Shown piece after piece: positions 7,894 to 16,834 of a stretch of 64,000 nucleotides of DNA (positions within the stretch are counted from its first letter, which is position 1; each line of letters starts with the position of its first letter). Under the pieces are notes generated by a model. The model saw only the letters and a program-made list of their open reading frames with translations, was not told the DNA's origin and searched no databases. The stretch lies in the NCBI GenBank assembly GCA_965662365.1, contig CBFIHR010000009.1:1-64000 (forward strand), in the 5' to 3' direction. The DNA comes from CAWVWD01 sp965662365. GTDB taxonomy: Bacteria > Bacteroidota > Bacteroidia > Chitinophagales > Saprospiraceae. The translations under genes and the position numbers were made by a program.

Positions 7894-9176
7894 TGAAGTT
7901 ACTCATTTTGTGGTATTATTGTCAGTTTCGATGGCATCGGTCTGCTGTATTTTCAAAACATAAATTGAAAAAAAAACGAGAGCAGCTAATAAAAAAATGG
8001 CGGACACGGTTATTAAAATCACCCTTTTATAAACCTTACCAGAATGCTGATTTACACAGTTTTCCAATAGTTTCTAAAAAGGAATTTATGGAAAATTTCG
8101 ATACAATTAACACGGTTAAGATTACAAAAAAAGCAGCTTTGGCAGTTGCCTTAAAAGCGGAACAAACTCGTGATTTTGCTCCGATGATAAATGGTATTAC
8201 CATCGGCTTATCTTCTGGAACTTCCGGGAATAAAGGTATTTTTTTAGCAAATACAAGAGAACGAGCAAAATGGGTGGCTGCGGTCTTGGATAGAGTGATT
8301 GGCTTAGAATTGCGAAAGCGGAAAGTAGCTTTTTTCCTTCGGGCGAATAGTAATTTATACGAATCAGTTGGTTCTCGATTGTTAAAATTTCGTTTCTTTG
8401 ATATTAAGGCGGATATGACTCAAAATATTTCGGAACTTATTGATTATCAACCGGATATTTTGGTAGCTCAACCTTCTGTTTTGCGAGAAATCGCACAATA
8501 TTATCAAGGTAAAGTGACAAATCTTCCTCAAAAAATCATCTCGGTGGCGGAAGTCTTAGAACCAGAAGATAAGCGTTTTTTTGAGCAAGTTTTTCAACAA
8601 AAAATACATCAAGTTTACCAGTGTACGGAAGGTTTTTTGGCAGCGACTTGTGAAGCGGGCAATTTACATTTTAACGAAGATTTTCTAATTATCGAAAAGC
8701 GGTATTTAGACGAGCATCAAAAACGTTTTCATCCAATTATCACGGATTTGAATCGAGTATCTCAACCGGTGATTCGATACGAATTAAACGATATTATCCA
8801 TGAAGGGCAACCTTGTAAATGTGGTCGAGTGACGACAACAATCGAAAAAATTGAAGGACGTTCTGATGATGTTTTTAGGTTTGAAAATGGCAAAATCACG
8901 GTTACCATTTTTCCAGATTTTATTCGTCGAGCGGTGATTATGGCAAGTGATGAAATTACGTTTTACACGGTGATTCAACGTAGTAACAAATCGCTTGATT
9001 GTTATTTAGAAGTTGATAAAGATTCAAACAGGCAATTTGTTGAAAATCAGGTAAAAAGCAGTTTTAAAACATTGTTTTATGATTATCAATTAGAAGATAT
9101 TGATATTAATTTCTTAGAAAAATACGAGGTGAAAAAAGGGGAGAAGTTACGTCGGGTTTTTGTCGGGAAGTCGTGA
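7893..9176 (+). CDS. Putative adenylate-forming enzyme (PaaK/F390-synthetase-like)
   Basis: 427-residue member of the ANL superfamily, closest in look to phenylacetate-CoA ligase and coenzyme F390 synthetase relatives. The P-loop-like AMP motif is SSGTSGNKGIF (about residue 108), YQCTEGFLAATC is the aromatic/Thr-Glu motif, LNDIIHE precedes a CxC pair (QPCKCGRV), and GRSDDVFRFENGK is the hinge motif. The substrate acid is unknown. Its start overlaps the stop of the yihY-like gene by one base, and a strong bidirectional hairpin follows 30 bp after its stop, so the unit ends here. Pairing with a membrane protein and a methyltransferase could point to modification of an envelope or lipid component, which is inference only. 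Confidence 0.72.
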   Translation: MKLLILWYYCQFRWHRSAVFSKHKLKKKREQLIKKWRTRLLKSPFYKPYQNADLHSFPIVSKKEFMENFDTINTVKITKKAALAVALKAEQTRDFAPMINGITIGLSSGTSGNKGIFLANTRERAKWVAAVLDRVIGLELRKRKVAFFLRANSNLYESVGSRLLKFRFFDIKADMTQNISELIDYQPDILVAQPSVLREIAQYYQGKVTNLPQKIISVAEVLEPEDKRFFEQVFQQKIHQVYQCTEGFLAATCEAGNLHFNEDFLIIEKRYLDEHQKRFHPIITDLNRVSQPVIRYELNDIIHEGQPCKCGRVTTTIEKIEGRSDDVFRFENGKITVTIFPDFIRRAVIMASDEITFYTVIQRSNKSLDCYLEVDKDSNRQFVENQVKSSFKTLFYDYQLEDIDINFLEKYEVKKGEKLRRVFVGKS

Positions 9177-9205
9177 CGGATATTGTTATGCGTTTTAGTT
9201 TTAGC

Positions 9206-9243
9206 AAAAAAGCCTGACTTCAAGAGAGAAGTCAGGCTTTTTT
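9206..9243. terminator. Bidirectional intrinsic terminator
   Basis: A perfect 16-bp stem (AAAAAAGCCTGACTTC, 9206-9221, with GAAGTCAGGCTTTTTT, 9228-9243) and a 6-nt loop, flanked by A and T tracts. It serves both the adenylate-forming gene and the convergent small gene at 9274. Confidence 0.92.
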
Positions 9244-9273
9244 GTAAGTCTTATATTGAAAAGAAGCTGCGAG

Positions 9274-9489
9274 TTATGCAGGTTTGACCTCTGGCATTTT
9301 ACAATCTATTTCGTCTGCTTTTTTACCACAAACGGTACATTCTCCAATTTCTTTTTTTAACATTGGATTATTCGTTGCACAAGTTCCTCTGAATTCTTCG
9401 CCTTTTACAACATGACGAAGGTTGATTAAGATGAATGATACACCGAATGTTACAAAAACGATTATTAATATCGGCAAAAAGGTATCCAT
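9274..9489 (-). CDS. NqrM-like small membrane protein with four cysteines
   Basis: 71 residues: one N-terminal transmembrane helix (LPILIIVFVTFGVSFILINL) followed by a cytoplasmic or periplasmic tail with Cys37, Cys51, Cys54 and Cys63 (RGTCATNN, CTVC, IDCKMP). A single helix, then xGxC and a clustered Cys motif, is the layout of NqrM, the maturation factor that delivers Fe to the Na+-translocating NADH:quinone reductase; in Bacteroidota such proteins are often annotated only as membrane or secreted protein. No nqr genes are in this window, so the assignment is tentative. A TATCTTTG promoter lies 76 bp upstream, and it ends at the shared terminator. Confidence 0.6.
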   Translation of the reverse strand: MDTFLPILIIVFVTFGVSFILINLRHVVKGEEFRGTCATNNPMLKKEIGECTVCGKKADEIDCKMPEVKPA

Positions 9490-9564
9490 ATCTACTTTTT
9501 TATTTGTTTTAGATATTATAACAACAACAAGTCGCTTTGAAAGTTTTGTCGTGTTAATTTTTCA

Positions 9565-9572
9565 CAAAGATA
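9565..9572 (-). promoter_or_regulatory. Candidate -7 element (TATCTTTG) of the NqrM-like gene
   Basis: The minus strand reads TATCTTTGTG, a full match to TAnnTTTG, 76 bp before the start at 9489 in a region otherwise free of genes. Confidence 0.55.
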
Positions 9573-9635
9573 CGATATAGTTTTTAAATCCTTATAATTT
9601 TACAATTTTAACAACTGGAATAATAATAGAAAATC

Positions 9636-10394
9636 ATGGATAAAAAGTTACAAGCATTTGAACGGTTATTGGGCATCATGGACGAATTGCGGGCAGAATG
9701 CCCTTGGGATAGGAAACAGACTTTTCAATCACTCCGAAAATTGACAATCGAAGAAACGTACGAATTGGCAGATGCTATTTTAGAAAATAATACTGACGAT
9801 ATAAAAGAAGAAGTCGGTGATTTGTTATTGCACATGGTTTTTTATTCTAAAATAGGAGAGGAACAAGGGGCGTTTGATGTCGGTGATGCGTTGAATGGAA
9901 TTTGCGAAAAGCTTATCAAACGTCATCCGCATATTTATGGTGATGTAAAAGTGGATTCGGAGGAGGACGTGAAACGAAATTGGGAACAGTTGAAACTTAA
10001 AGAAGGCAAAAAGTCTATTTTACAAGGTTTACCAAACTCGTTACCAGCCTTAGTGAAAGCCTTGCGAATGCAAGAGAAAACGAAACAAGTCGGTTTTGAG
10101 TGGGAAACGACAGAACAGGTCTGGGAGAAAGTCGAAGAAGAATTGGGCGAGTTGCAAGAAGTTGTTGCAGAGAAAGATAAACAAAAAATCGAAGAGGAGT
10201 TTGGTGACGTGCTATTTGCTTTGGTGAATTATGCTCGGTTTTTAGATATTGACCCAGAAGCCGCATTGGAACGCACAAATCAGAAATTTAAACGCCGATT
10301 TGAGTTTATTGAAAAACAAGCGCCGAAACCCTTGGAAGATATGACTTTGGAGGAAATGGATCAACTTTGGAATCAAGCGAAAACGGAGGAGTAA
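9636..10394 (+). CDS. mazG: Nucleoside triphosphate pyrophosphohydrolase MazG
   Basis: Hydrolyses NTPs/dNTPs to NMP and PPi, thought to clean aberrant nucleotides or modulate ppGpp. The 252-residue product has both MazG repeats: the first with ECPWDRKQTFQSLRKLTIEETYELADAI and EEVGDLLLHMVFYSKIG (catalytic EExxE...ExxD pattern), the second with EEELGELQEV and EEEFGDVLFALVNYARFL. The linker KSILQGLPNSLPALVKALRMQEK is typical of full-length MazG. It is a single gene with no obvious promoter match upstream. Confidence 0.94.
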   Translation: MDKKLQAFERLLGIMDELRAECPWDRKQTFQSLRKLTIEETYELADAILENNTDDIKEEVGDLLLHMVFYSKIGEEQGAFDVGDALNGICEKLIKRHPHIYGDVKVDSEEDVKRNWEQLKLKEGKKSILQGLPNSLPALVKALRMQEKTKQVGFEWETTEQVWEKVEEELGELQEVVAEKDKQKIEEEFGDVLFALVNYARFLDIDPEAALERTNQKFKRRFEFIEKQAPKPLEDMTLEEMDQLWNQAKTEE

Positions 10395-10442
10395 AATGAT
10401 TAATGGTTGAATTGTTATGACCTGAGTATAAAACTGACGGTT

Positions 10443-10506
10443 TATCGAATGTTGTCAGCTTGAGGAATCCAGTGGACTGAACGTCTCAAGCTGACGATAT
10501 TCGATA
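10443..10506. terminator. Inverted repeat between convergent mazG and PiT-like gene
   Basis: A 22-bp arm (TATCGAATGTTGTCAGCTTG..., 10443-10464) is repeated inverted at 10485-10506 with three mismatches around a 20-nt loop. It lies exactly between two convergent genes, so a two-way terminator is likely, although it lacks a long T-run. Confidence 0.6.
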
Positions 10507-10519
10507 ATTAACCACTTAA

Positions 10520-11539
10520 TTAACCACCTATTGATAAGCCGCCATTTAGCCACTGAATCAAATAAACTAAGCCGATACTAATGACTAAACCTAAGAATAC
10601 TTTTCCTAAATCCTTTGCCAAATCTGTTAGGGTTGCTTTCGGAACAGTTTTTAATAAATTGTAGCGTAAAGCAATTTCACGACCAGCTAATAAGCCCAAG
10701 AAAACCCAAGTTGTACTCATCGGAATATTGTTTAATTCTTTGAAGAAAAATAAAACGATTCCATACGATAAATCAACGAAAGTTGCAGAACGGATGTCTG
10801 CGGTATTTGTTTTTGCTCGAACAATACCTTGAATCGCACCGCCTCGGGAGTAGAAAATATACCCTAATAAAGACAACAAAATCACTAACGAAATCGCCAA
10901 GGATGCTCCATCTAATTGACGAGGTAAATAGACATAAATATTAGCAAAGTCTTGTGCCAACCATTGTGTCCAAAGAAAACCTGTCGAAGCCCATTGTGCG
11001 GCTATCCACCATTTTCGCTGGTTATCTTCTAACGGATTATTAATAAATTTCTTTTCTAAACTTTTGGTAATAAATAGGTATAATATAATCGCCGCAGAGA
11101 ACGCAACCACATAGCCTAACATGGATTTAACAACCATATCGCCTAAGTTTTTTGGACTGAAAAAAGTCAGAATCAAAAAGGACGTACTCACCGGAATACC
11201 GATTCGTGTAATGACCATCAAGACCAAAGGCGGCAAAACATAAACCCAGTTAAAGCCTTCAATATTTCGAGGGTCAAGGTACTTTGGATTGTCCATACTG
11301 AAACCTTTGTCAGCGTCACCGATGAGGCGTTGATAAGATACATCACCATCATATTGAAACCAGCCATAAACTAAAGTTACGGCCATTATTGTTGCTGCAA
11401 AAGCCCATAGTACGTACCAGCTTACTTTTTCTTCATTAGAAGTTAGGAACGTTCCGAGTGTCTGAATGACATCATTTCCGACAACTGAATAAGCTGCCAA
11501 AATAAATCCTAACCACATAATCATCATTGTTAAATCCAT
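10520..11539 (-). CDS. PiT-like (PHO4 superfamily) membrane transporter
   Basis: 339-residue, very hydrophobic protein with about eight to nine membrane segments. Two features match inverted PiT repeats: VVGNDVIQTLGTF near residue 20 resembles the GxNDxANxxG phosphate-site motif, and IGIPVSTSFLILT plus NNIPMSTTWVFLGLLAG resemble the P(V/M)ST(S/T) motifs. The hydrophilic stretch DVSYQRLIGDADKGFSMDNPKYL is an unusual insert. Transport of phosphate or a related anion is therefore inferred, but it is divergent. It is transcribed towards mazG and shares the hairpin at 10443. No phoU/PIT accessory gene is adjacent. Confidence 0.6.
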   Translation of the reverse strand: MDLTMMIMWLGFILAAYSVVGNDVIQTLGTFLTSNEEKVSWYVLWAFAATIMAVTLVYGWFQYDGDVSYQRLIGDADKGFSMDNPKYLDPRNIEGFNWVYVLPPLVLMVITRIGIPVSTSFLILTFFSPKNLGDMVVKSMLGYVVAFSAAIILYLFITKSLEKKFINNPLEDNQRKWWIAAQWASTGFLWTQWLAQDFANIYVYLPRQLDGASLAISLVILLSLLGYIFYSRGGAIQGIVRAKTNTADIRSATFVDLSYGIVLFFFKELNNIPMSTTWVFLGLLAGREIALRYNLLKTVPKATLTDLAKDLGKVFLGLVISIGLVYLIQWLNGGLSIGG

Positions 11540-11591
11540 TGGTATTTTTTCGTTTTTCTTAACCCATTTCTAACCTATTCTTGACCTTTTC

Positions 11592-11672
11592 CAAAACAGG
11601 GGGAAACTGGACTCGAAAGGTTCGAATAATCAAATTCTGTTATTAAAATTCCTTTAACTGTAAAAGGAGGAA
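11592..11672. repeat. Possible diverged copy of the 40.1/43.1-kb palindromic element
   Basis: GGACTCGAAAG (11609-11619) followed by TTCGAATAATCAAATTCTG and an AAAGGAGGAA run resembles the middle and right part of the element at 40097-40203, which contains the same GGACTCGAAAG followed by GATTCGAGTTCTG and a GGGAGAG stem. Stems here are degraded. Confidence 0.35.
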
Positions 11673-11710
11673 GTAGCACAGAGATATGCAATCCTATTAC
11701 AGAAGGCGAA

Positions 11711-11759
11711 ATTATTAAAAAGCTGTTCCAAATTCAATTCGGAATAGCTTTTTAATAAT
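11711..11759 (-). terminator. Terminator of the lipocalin-like lipoprotein gene
   Basis: ATTATTAAAAAGCTGTTCC (11711-11729) pairs with GGAATAGCTTTTTAATAAT (11741-11759); the one mismatch reads as a G-U pair. It lies 17 bp past the stop of the minus-strand gene and has T-rich flanks. Confidence 0.75.
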
Positions 11760-11776
11760 TTTTCCCATCTTTTTTC

Positions 11777-12193
11777 CTATTCTACTTTTTTCCAAATTTC
11801 ATCGATTGTGTCATTATTTTCATCGGTATAAATCAGATTTAGCTTATCGGCATTTATACTATAATCACACAATAGTTGTCTATTACCTAAGTCAATTAAA
11901 ATTGTCTTATCGTTTACATTGACATCAAAAGTGCCGTTATTAATCAAATTAGAAGATTCACTTTGAAATAAACCAAGATAATCTTCAATATTTTCGTCAG
12001 TTTTGAATTCAATGAACTCACAACAAAGAACAGCCATGTTGCTGATGTTATTCGTAAGTCTTGATTCTATTTCCCATTTTCCAATGATATTTATATTGAC
12101 TAATGTATCGACAGGCTCATCTTTTGTGCAGCCAAGAAACATCAGTGAACATATCAGCGAAAAGCATAAGGATAAAATAATTTTAGTTTTCAT
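11777..12193 (-). CDS. Lipocalin-like lipoprotein
   Basis: 138-residue small lipoprotein. The N-terminus is a type II signal peptide with lipobox LMFLGC (Cys about residue 22), so it is exported and lipid-anchored. After a short DEPV linker the fold looks lipocalin-like: IIGKWEIESRL is the usual GxW strand, followed by alternating strands ending with YTDENNDTIDEIWKKV. Many Bacteroidota carry such small proteins of unknown ligand. It has its own terminator. Just upstream lies a 42-bp tandem repeat array, which may include or displace its promoter. Confidence 0.65.
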   Translation of the reverse strand: MKTKIILSLCFSLICSLMFLGCTKDEPVDTLVNINIIGKWEIESRLTNNISNMAVLCCEFIEFKTDENIEDYLGLFQSESSNLINNGTFDVNVNDKTILIDLGNRQLLCDYSINADKLNLIYTDENNDTIDEIWKKVE

Positions 12194-12221
12194 ATTGATT
12201 AGGCGATTTTAATGTAGAAAC

Positions 12222-12361
12222 CATATTGTAACTCAAAGAAAAGGCATTGTAAGTCCTTGAAATCATATTGCAACTCAAAGAAAAGACATTGTAAGTCAAA
12301 GAAATCATATTGTAACCCAAAGAAAAGACATTGTAAGACTTCGGAGTCATATTGTAAGGCG
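12222..12361. repeat. Tandem repeat, 42-bp unit (3.3 copies) built from 21-bp half-units
   Basis: Units begin with CATATTGTAAC at 12222, 12264, 12306 and, truncated, 12348; the first three are each exactly 42 bp. Each unit has two related halves: CATATTGTAACTCAAAGAAA and CATTGTAAGTC...GAAAT. The array lies between the lipoprotein gene and the stop of the TonB receptor gene. The same ATTGTAAG-CCAAAGAAAT sequence forms a 21-bp tandem at 45136-45177 on the other strand. There are no unique spacers, so it is not CRISPR. Confidence 0.85.
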
Positions 12362-12420
12362 GTGAGTTATAAATATTGAGGTAGAAGACATTTTAGAAAT
12401 GCCTTCTACCTATATTCAAA

Positions 12421-15327
12421 TTAGAACTTGTGACTAAGCCCTAAACTAAATGCTGTACCAGGACTAAAGCTATTAAAGAACTGATTTTCTGCATTGAAGG
12501 AGCTATAGATGCTTTCTCTTTTATCATTTAAAATATTAGAAACTTTAAAGTCAAGTGTTGTACGACCTTCTTTTCCTAATTTTTTATTAACACCAAAATT
12601 CAAACTATGAAAAGGAACTGCAAACACATCAGGATATAAACCTAAACCAACCACGGCTAATGTAGGCCCTTTAACATTGTAGAAAATACCTACATTCAAT
12701 CCAAGGTCTTTATTATCATACATTAAACCTGCATTGACTACATAAGGTGCTTGACCAGCCATTTCACGAGTGTTTTCGATTGTTTCGCCATCTCTTTCGT
12801 AATTTTTACGAGAACGAAACTCACTTTCTGTCATTTCAATAGATGATTCTACAAGTGTCAAGTTTCCACTAACGCTAAATCCTTCAAGACCACCGGAAAT
12901 AAATCCTAAGTTTTTCACTGCTTCAAATTCTAATCCTAATACAGTACCACGACCTACGTTACGAGGTTGAAACTCAACACTGGTTTGTTGTGATGCGATA
13001 CGTACCAATTCTATCGGATTGATGAAGTCCTTGTAGAAAGCACTAACTGATAAAATCTCGCCTCTATCCATGAATAACTCCCAACGCAAGTCAACATTAT
13101 TGATATCTGTCACCATCAAGTTGCCGTCCCATTCGTCGCCGTAAGTAAAGAATCCACCATTAAAGAAACGGTTTGAAACAGGATCAAGGATTTGTGCAAA
13201 TGATAATTCTTTGAACGAAGGACGTGCTGTCGTGCGAGAATAACCTGCACGAAGATTCATATCTTGAGTAACAGAGTAGATCAAATTCAAAGATGGAAAT
13301 ATTCCTAAATCTTCTAAAACAACCTCATTTTCAAGATTAACACCATTCGTTGTATTGCCACTTGCGTACAATTGATCACGCCCTGTGTGACGCTGTACAA
13401 AATACTCCGCTCTTACACCAACAATAGCTTTTAAGTTAGCTATCGGTGTAAACTCTTCTGAAACGTATAATGCTGTATTATGTACATTTGAAGAATATTC
13501 ATTTGGATTCGGAGTAGAGTTTCCTGATGAATAGTAGATGTTATATTGGTCAGCAGGAAAGATATTTTCTGGATTTAAAACAATAGAAGCATCAGGCACT
13601 GTCCAAGGAGCTTGCACCCCAAAAAACTGCATATCATAAGATAGAATCTCGTAGTTTCTTAATTTATAAACATGACTTGCTCCGAATTTCAACTCTGCCC
13701 CATTACCAAAAATAGTTTGCTTTTTCTTTAAATCAATTTTACCAACAGCGTTTAACTCTGTCAAATCACGCCAAATTCTTGATGGATTTCCACCAGAACC
13801 AGCTTCAAATGAATAGCTACCATTTTCTTTTTCTGTAAATGCTGTTTTGCGGATATCTGGATCGTAAGAAGTAGAAAGTGTTGGTGAAACTCTCCAATCG
13901 ATTTCCCAGTCGTTATTTTCTAAAACGTGTTTACCACCTAAAAATAAATTAGTTAAACTACGTTGATTGTATTCTAAGTTGTCAGAAGATGCTAAGTAAC
14001 CTGATTGACCGACAGCATCTGGACTATTAGTGATGTTGAATTTTGCTGCACGGCTTTCGCCATTTTGTAAGTGCATCAAGGTTAAACGGATTTTTGACTT
14101 ATCCGTTTTATAAGCTAAACCACCTAAAGCACCGATTAAAACATTGTTTTCACTTAACTCTCCTTCTTGAGTATTCGCATAAATTAAGTCATACGCTGAA
14201 GGGTCTTGAAGTAAACGTTGATACTCTCCATTAAACATGTCGTTATAGTATCTATAACTTGATTTGTAAGAAAGTGAAAAAGTATAACCTAACTTCGGAG
14301 ATTGTCCGTTGCGTTCTTTTAAGTCGATTTGATTTCCTAATGAAATACCAGCACTGACGTCCAAGGGACTTCTTTGTCTTTGTGCCGCCAACTCTGGGCT
14401 GAAACTTCTAATAAATTCATTTACTTCTGCACTTGTTGAACCAGTACCAACAGGTTGAGGCATATTTGATGAATTTGCAAGAGCAGGAAGTTTTCTTGTT
14501 CCATCATCAAAACCTAAAAAGTCAGTGCTTCCACCGCCATAAGTTAGGTAATCTGAATTTAAGTGCATATTAGGATTGTAAGTTGTACTTACAGAAATGT
14601 TCAAAAATTTCTCTTCCGGAAAATCCTTTGTTTCAATGTTTAATAAACCACCAGTAAAATCTGCAGGCATTTCTGCGGTGAAGTTTTTACTAACGACAAT
14701 ATTTTTAATTAAATTCGTAGGGAAAATATCCATTTGAATCGTATTTCTATCAGGATCTAAACCTGGTACTTCCACACCATTTAAGGTTGTTTTCGTATAA
14801 CGATCACCTAAACCACGAACATAAACATATTTTCCACCTTCAATCGAAACACCAGTCACACGTTTTGCAGCTTCTACAGCAGTTCCGTCACCAGTCAATT
14901 TGATTTTAGCAGCCGAAATACCATCTAACATGATAGATGATTTTTTCTTTTCTAATAATAAAGCAGTTTCATTATTTGTAATAGCTGCACCAGTTACGAC
15001 AACTTCTGCTATTTCAATACCGCCCGTTTCCAAGGCTAATTCACCAAGTAGAGTAACCTCACCTTCTGTTACGGTGACTCCCTCGATCGTCATTGTATTA
15101 TATCCAATATAAGATACTTGAATCGTATATTTTCCTGCAGGTAATGATAATGAGAATTGACCATCAAGATCTGTTGCTACACCCAAGGCTGTTTCTTTTA
15201 CAAAAACGTTTGCACCGATAGTAGGATCTCCCAAATCATCAAATACAGTTCCTCGAATAATGCCTTCTTGTGCAAAGGTGAAACTTACTACTAATAACAT
15301 GACTAGTAGTGTAAAAATATGCTTCAT
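12421..15327 (-). CDS. TonB-dependent outer membrane receptor with carboxypeptidase-regulatory-like domain
   Basis: 968 residues from the ATG at 15327; the longer frame to 15384 adds 19 residues ahead of the clear signal peptide MKHIFTLLVMLLVVSFTFAQ, so I start at that Met. An N-terminal CarboxypepD_reg-like beta-sandwich (GIIRGTVFDDLGDPTIGANV to about residue 100) is followed by the plug (VYVRGLGDRYTKTTLNGVEVPG, TGGLLNIETKDF) and a 22-strand barrel ending in FSLGLSHKF, with a terminal Phe. It imports a large or scarce ligand using TonB energy. The upstream gene codes for a surface lipoprotein 211 bp away on the same strand, suggesting a receptor plus surface-binding-protein pair. A strong hairpin between them may lower receptor expression relative to the lipoprotein. 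The ligand is unknown. Confidence 0.9.
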   Translation of the reverse strand: MKHIFTLLVMLLVVSFTFAQEGIIRGTVFDDLGDPTIGANVFVKETALGVATDLDGQFSLSLPAGKYTIQVSYIGYNTMTIEGVTVTEGEVTLLGELALETGGIEIAEVVVTGAAITNNETALLLEKKKSSIMLDGISAAKIKLTGDGTAVEAAKRVTGVSIEGGKYVYVRGLGDRYTKTTLNGVEVPGLDPDRNTIQMDIFPTNLIKNIVVSKNFTAEMPADFTGGLLNIETKDFPEEKFLNISVSTTYNPNMHLNSDYLTYGGGSTDFLGFDDGTRKLPALANSSNMPQPVGTGSTSAEVNEFIRSFSPELAAQRQRSPLDVSAGISLGNQIDLKERNGQSPKLGYTFSLSYKSSYRYYNDMFNGEYQRLLQDPSAYDLIYANTQEGELSENNVLIGALGGLAYKTDKSKIRLTLMHLQNGESRAAKFNITNSPDAVGQSGYLASSDNLEYNQRSLTNLFLGGKHVLENNDWEIDWRVSPTLSTSYDPDIRKTAFTEKENGSYSFEAGSGGNPSRIWRDLTELNAVGKIDLKKKQTIFGNGAELKFGASHVYKLRNYEILSYDMQFFGVQAPWTVPDASIVLNPENIFPADQYNIYYSSGNSTPNPNEYSSNVHNTALYVSEEFTPIANLKAIVGVRAEYFVQRHTGRDQLYASGNTTNGVNLENEVVLEDLGIFPSLNLIYSVTQDMNLRAGYSRTTARPSFKELSFAQILDPVSNRFFNGGFFTYGDEWDGNLMVTDINNVDLRWELFMDRGEILSVSAFYKDFINPIELVRIASQQTSVEFQPRNVGRGTVLGLEFEAVKNLGFISGGLEGFSVSGNLTLVESSIEMTESEFRSRKNYERDGETIENTREMAGQAPYVVNAGLMYDNKDLGLNVGIFYNVKGPTLAVVGLGLYPDVFAVPFHSLNFGVNKKLGKEGRTTLDFKVSNILNDKRESIYSSFNAENQFFNSFSPGTAFSLGLSHKF

Positions 15328-15462
15328 TGAAGTGAAAATTTTTGATAGTGAATCAAATACGTTGGATCGTAAAATTGTATTCATTAAGACGTTTTTAATT
15401 GACTATCTTTTCAATGTAGTTTATTTGAAATTTAATAAAAAGTACAAGTATTTAAAAAGCAA

Positions 15463-15513
15463 TGTACTTGTGCAGTATTTTCCTTCTTTTGAAGGGATTT
15501 CTGCACAAGTACA
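15463..15513 (-). terminator. Hairpin between lipoprotein and TonB receptor genes
   Basis: TGTACTTGTGCAG (15463-15475) pairs perfectly with CTGCACAAGTACA (15501-15513), and the loop holds a second hairpin CCTTCttttGAAGG (15482-15495). It lies 26 bp past the lipoprotein stop. Partial read-through would make this an attenuator that favours lipoprotein over receptor. Confidence 0.75.
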
Positions 15514-15538
15514 ATCAAAATGTTATTTTAAACTTATC

Positions 15539-16753
15539 TTAGAAGTTTAACATACCAGCTTTAGCAGCCCAAGTCCAATCTAATACAGATGTATTAGCTT
15601 GAGAAGCAGAACCGATTGTTACACCTGCAGGAACAGCACCGTTAACGTGTGCATCCAATGTATCAGCAGGCATAGATGGTAAATCTAAAGTGATGTTTGT
15701 GAATGTTACATCACCTGCTCCGAAAGTAACTCTGTTGATTTGTTGAGGACCAACGATGTCTGTGAAGAAGATGTTTTCTAAATCTACATCAGAGTTATCA
15801 TCTGAATTGATTAAATCATCAGAAGTAACATCTTCGTTACTTGCTTTTACAGAACCATTTCTGATTACGTGACCTGCAACCATTGAACCTTCAGGACCAT
15901 CTAACTCAAAAATATTGTCAGAAGGAGTGATAACTACGAAGTTATCTAAAGTACCTGCCCAAGACTGATCCGTATCAATTGCATCGTCACCTGCGTTCCA
16001 TACAACTACATTAGATGTATTTACAGTACCACCGAACCATTCGATTCCATCATCTTGATTACCAACTACTTCGATGTATTCTACAACAGTACCTGTACCA
16101 ACACCACCTAAAGTTAAGCCATTGATTTCGTTACCTGCACCGATGTTTGCACCACCGTGACGAATTGAGATATACTTCAATACACCTGAGTTATCAGCAG
16201 CATCACTTCCACCGTATAAACCATTAGGGTCAGAAGTCGGAATACCTTCAATTTGTACTTCACTCACATCTTCGTTGTTGTCGTTAGACGCAGAAATAGG
16301 AGCTTTTCCTAATACAATTAATCCACCCCAAAGACCATTAACAGTTGGCTCTAAGTTTGGAGATGCGAAGTTTCCAGCAGCTACATCATCTACTGTGATT
16401 TCATCACCTACTGTAGTGAAAATGATAGGAGCAGCAGCAGTACCTTCTGCCATTAACTTACCACCTCTTGCGATTAATAAAGCAGTTGCATTTGCACCTG
16501 TACCTAATTGACCTTTAATAACCGTACCTGGCTCAATTGTTAGAGTTGCACCATCTAATACAGTAATACGACCACCTAATGTCCATGTTCTATCGTTAGT
16601 CCACGTTTCATCAGCAGAAATATTTGCTGTAATAAGAGTATCTACAGGCGCTACATAAGGAGGTTCTACAGGTGTATCATCATTACAAGCAACAATTGTT
16701 AAAGTTGCGACAGCAACTACTGCAAATAAAAAGTTTTTCAATAAGTTGTTCAT
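15539..16753 (-). CDS. Surface lipoprotein with parallel beta-helix-like repeats, partner of TonB receptor
   Basis: 404 residues with signal peptide and lipobox TLTIVAC (Cys about residue 23) followed by an acidic NDD linker. The body has LTIEPGTVIKGQL, ALLIARGGKLMAEGTA, PIIFTTVGDEIT, LWGGLIVLGKAPIS and GTGTVVEYIEVVGNQDDGIEWFGG segments, a strand-turn pattern like a right-handed beta-helix of the pectate-lyase fold. Such lipoproteins are common next to this TonB-receptor type in Bacteroidota and are sometimes misnamed multidrug transporter. No catalytic residues can be assigned. A TACTTTTG promoter lies about 80 bp upstream; the TonB receptor is downstream in the same direction. Confidence 0.75.
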   Translation of the reverse strand: MNNLLKNFLFAVVAVATLTIVACNDDTPVEPPYVAPVDTLITANISADETWTNDRTWTLGGRITVLDGATLTIEPGTVIKGQLGTGANATALLIARGGKLMAEGTAAAPIIFTTVGDEITVDDVAAGNFASPNLEPTVNGLWGGLIVLGKAPISASNDNNEDVSEVQIEGIPTSDPNGLYGGSDAADNSGVLKYISIRHGGANIGAGNEINGLTLGGVGTGTVVEYIEVVGNQDDGIEWFGGTVNTSNVVVWNAGDDAIDTDQSWAGTLDNFVVITPSDNIFELDGPEGSMVAGHVIRNGSVKASNEDVTSDDLINSDDNSDVDLENIFFTDIVGPQQINRVTFGAGDVTFTNITLDLPSMPADTLDAHVNGAVPAGVTIGSASQANTSVLDWTWAAKAGMLNF

Positions 16754-16834
16754 GACTTAAAATTGATTTTTAAATAAAAATTTATATAAATTAGTGTTTG
16801 AATAACTATATTTATCTATCCCTAAAAGACGATG

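Noticed and set aside
11617..11640. GGTTCGAAT sequence resembling a tRNA T-loop
   Set aside because: No acceptor stem, anticodon arm or D-arm could be built around it; it fits the diverged palindromic element better.
12222..12361. CRISPR-like array
   Set aside because: The units are contiguous 42-bp repeats with no unique spacers, and no cas genes are near.
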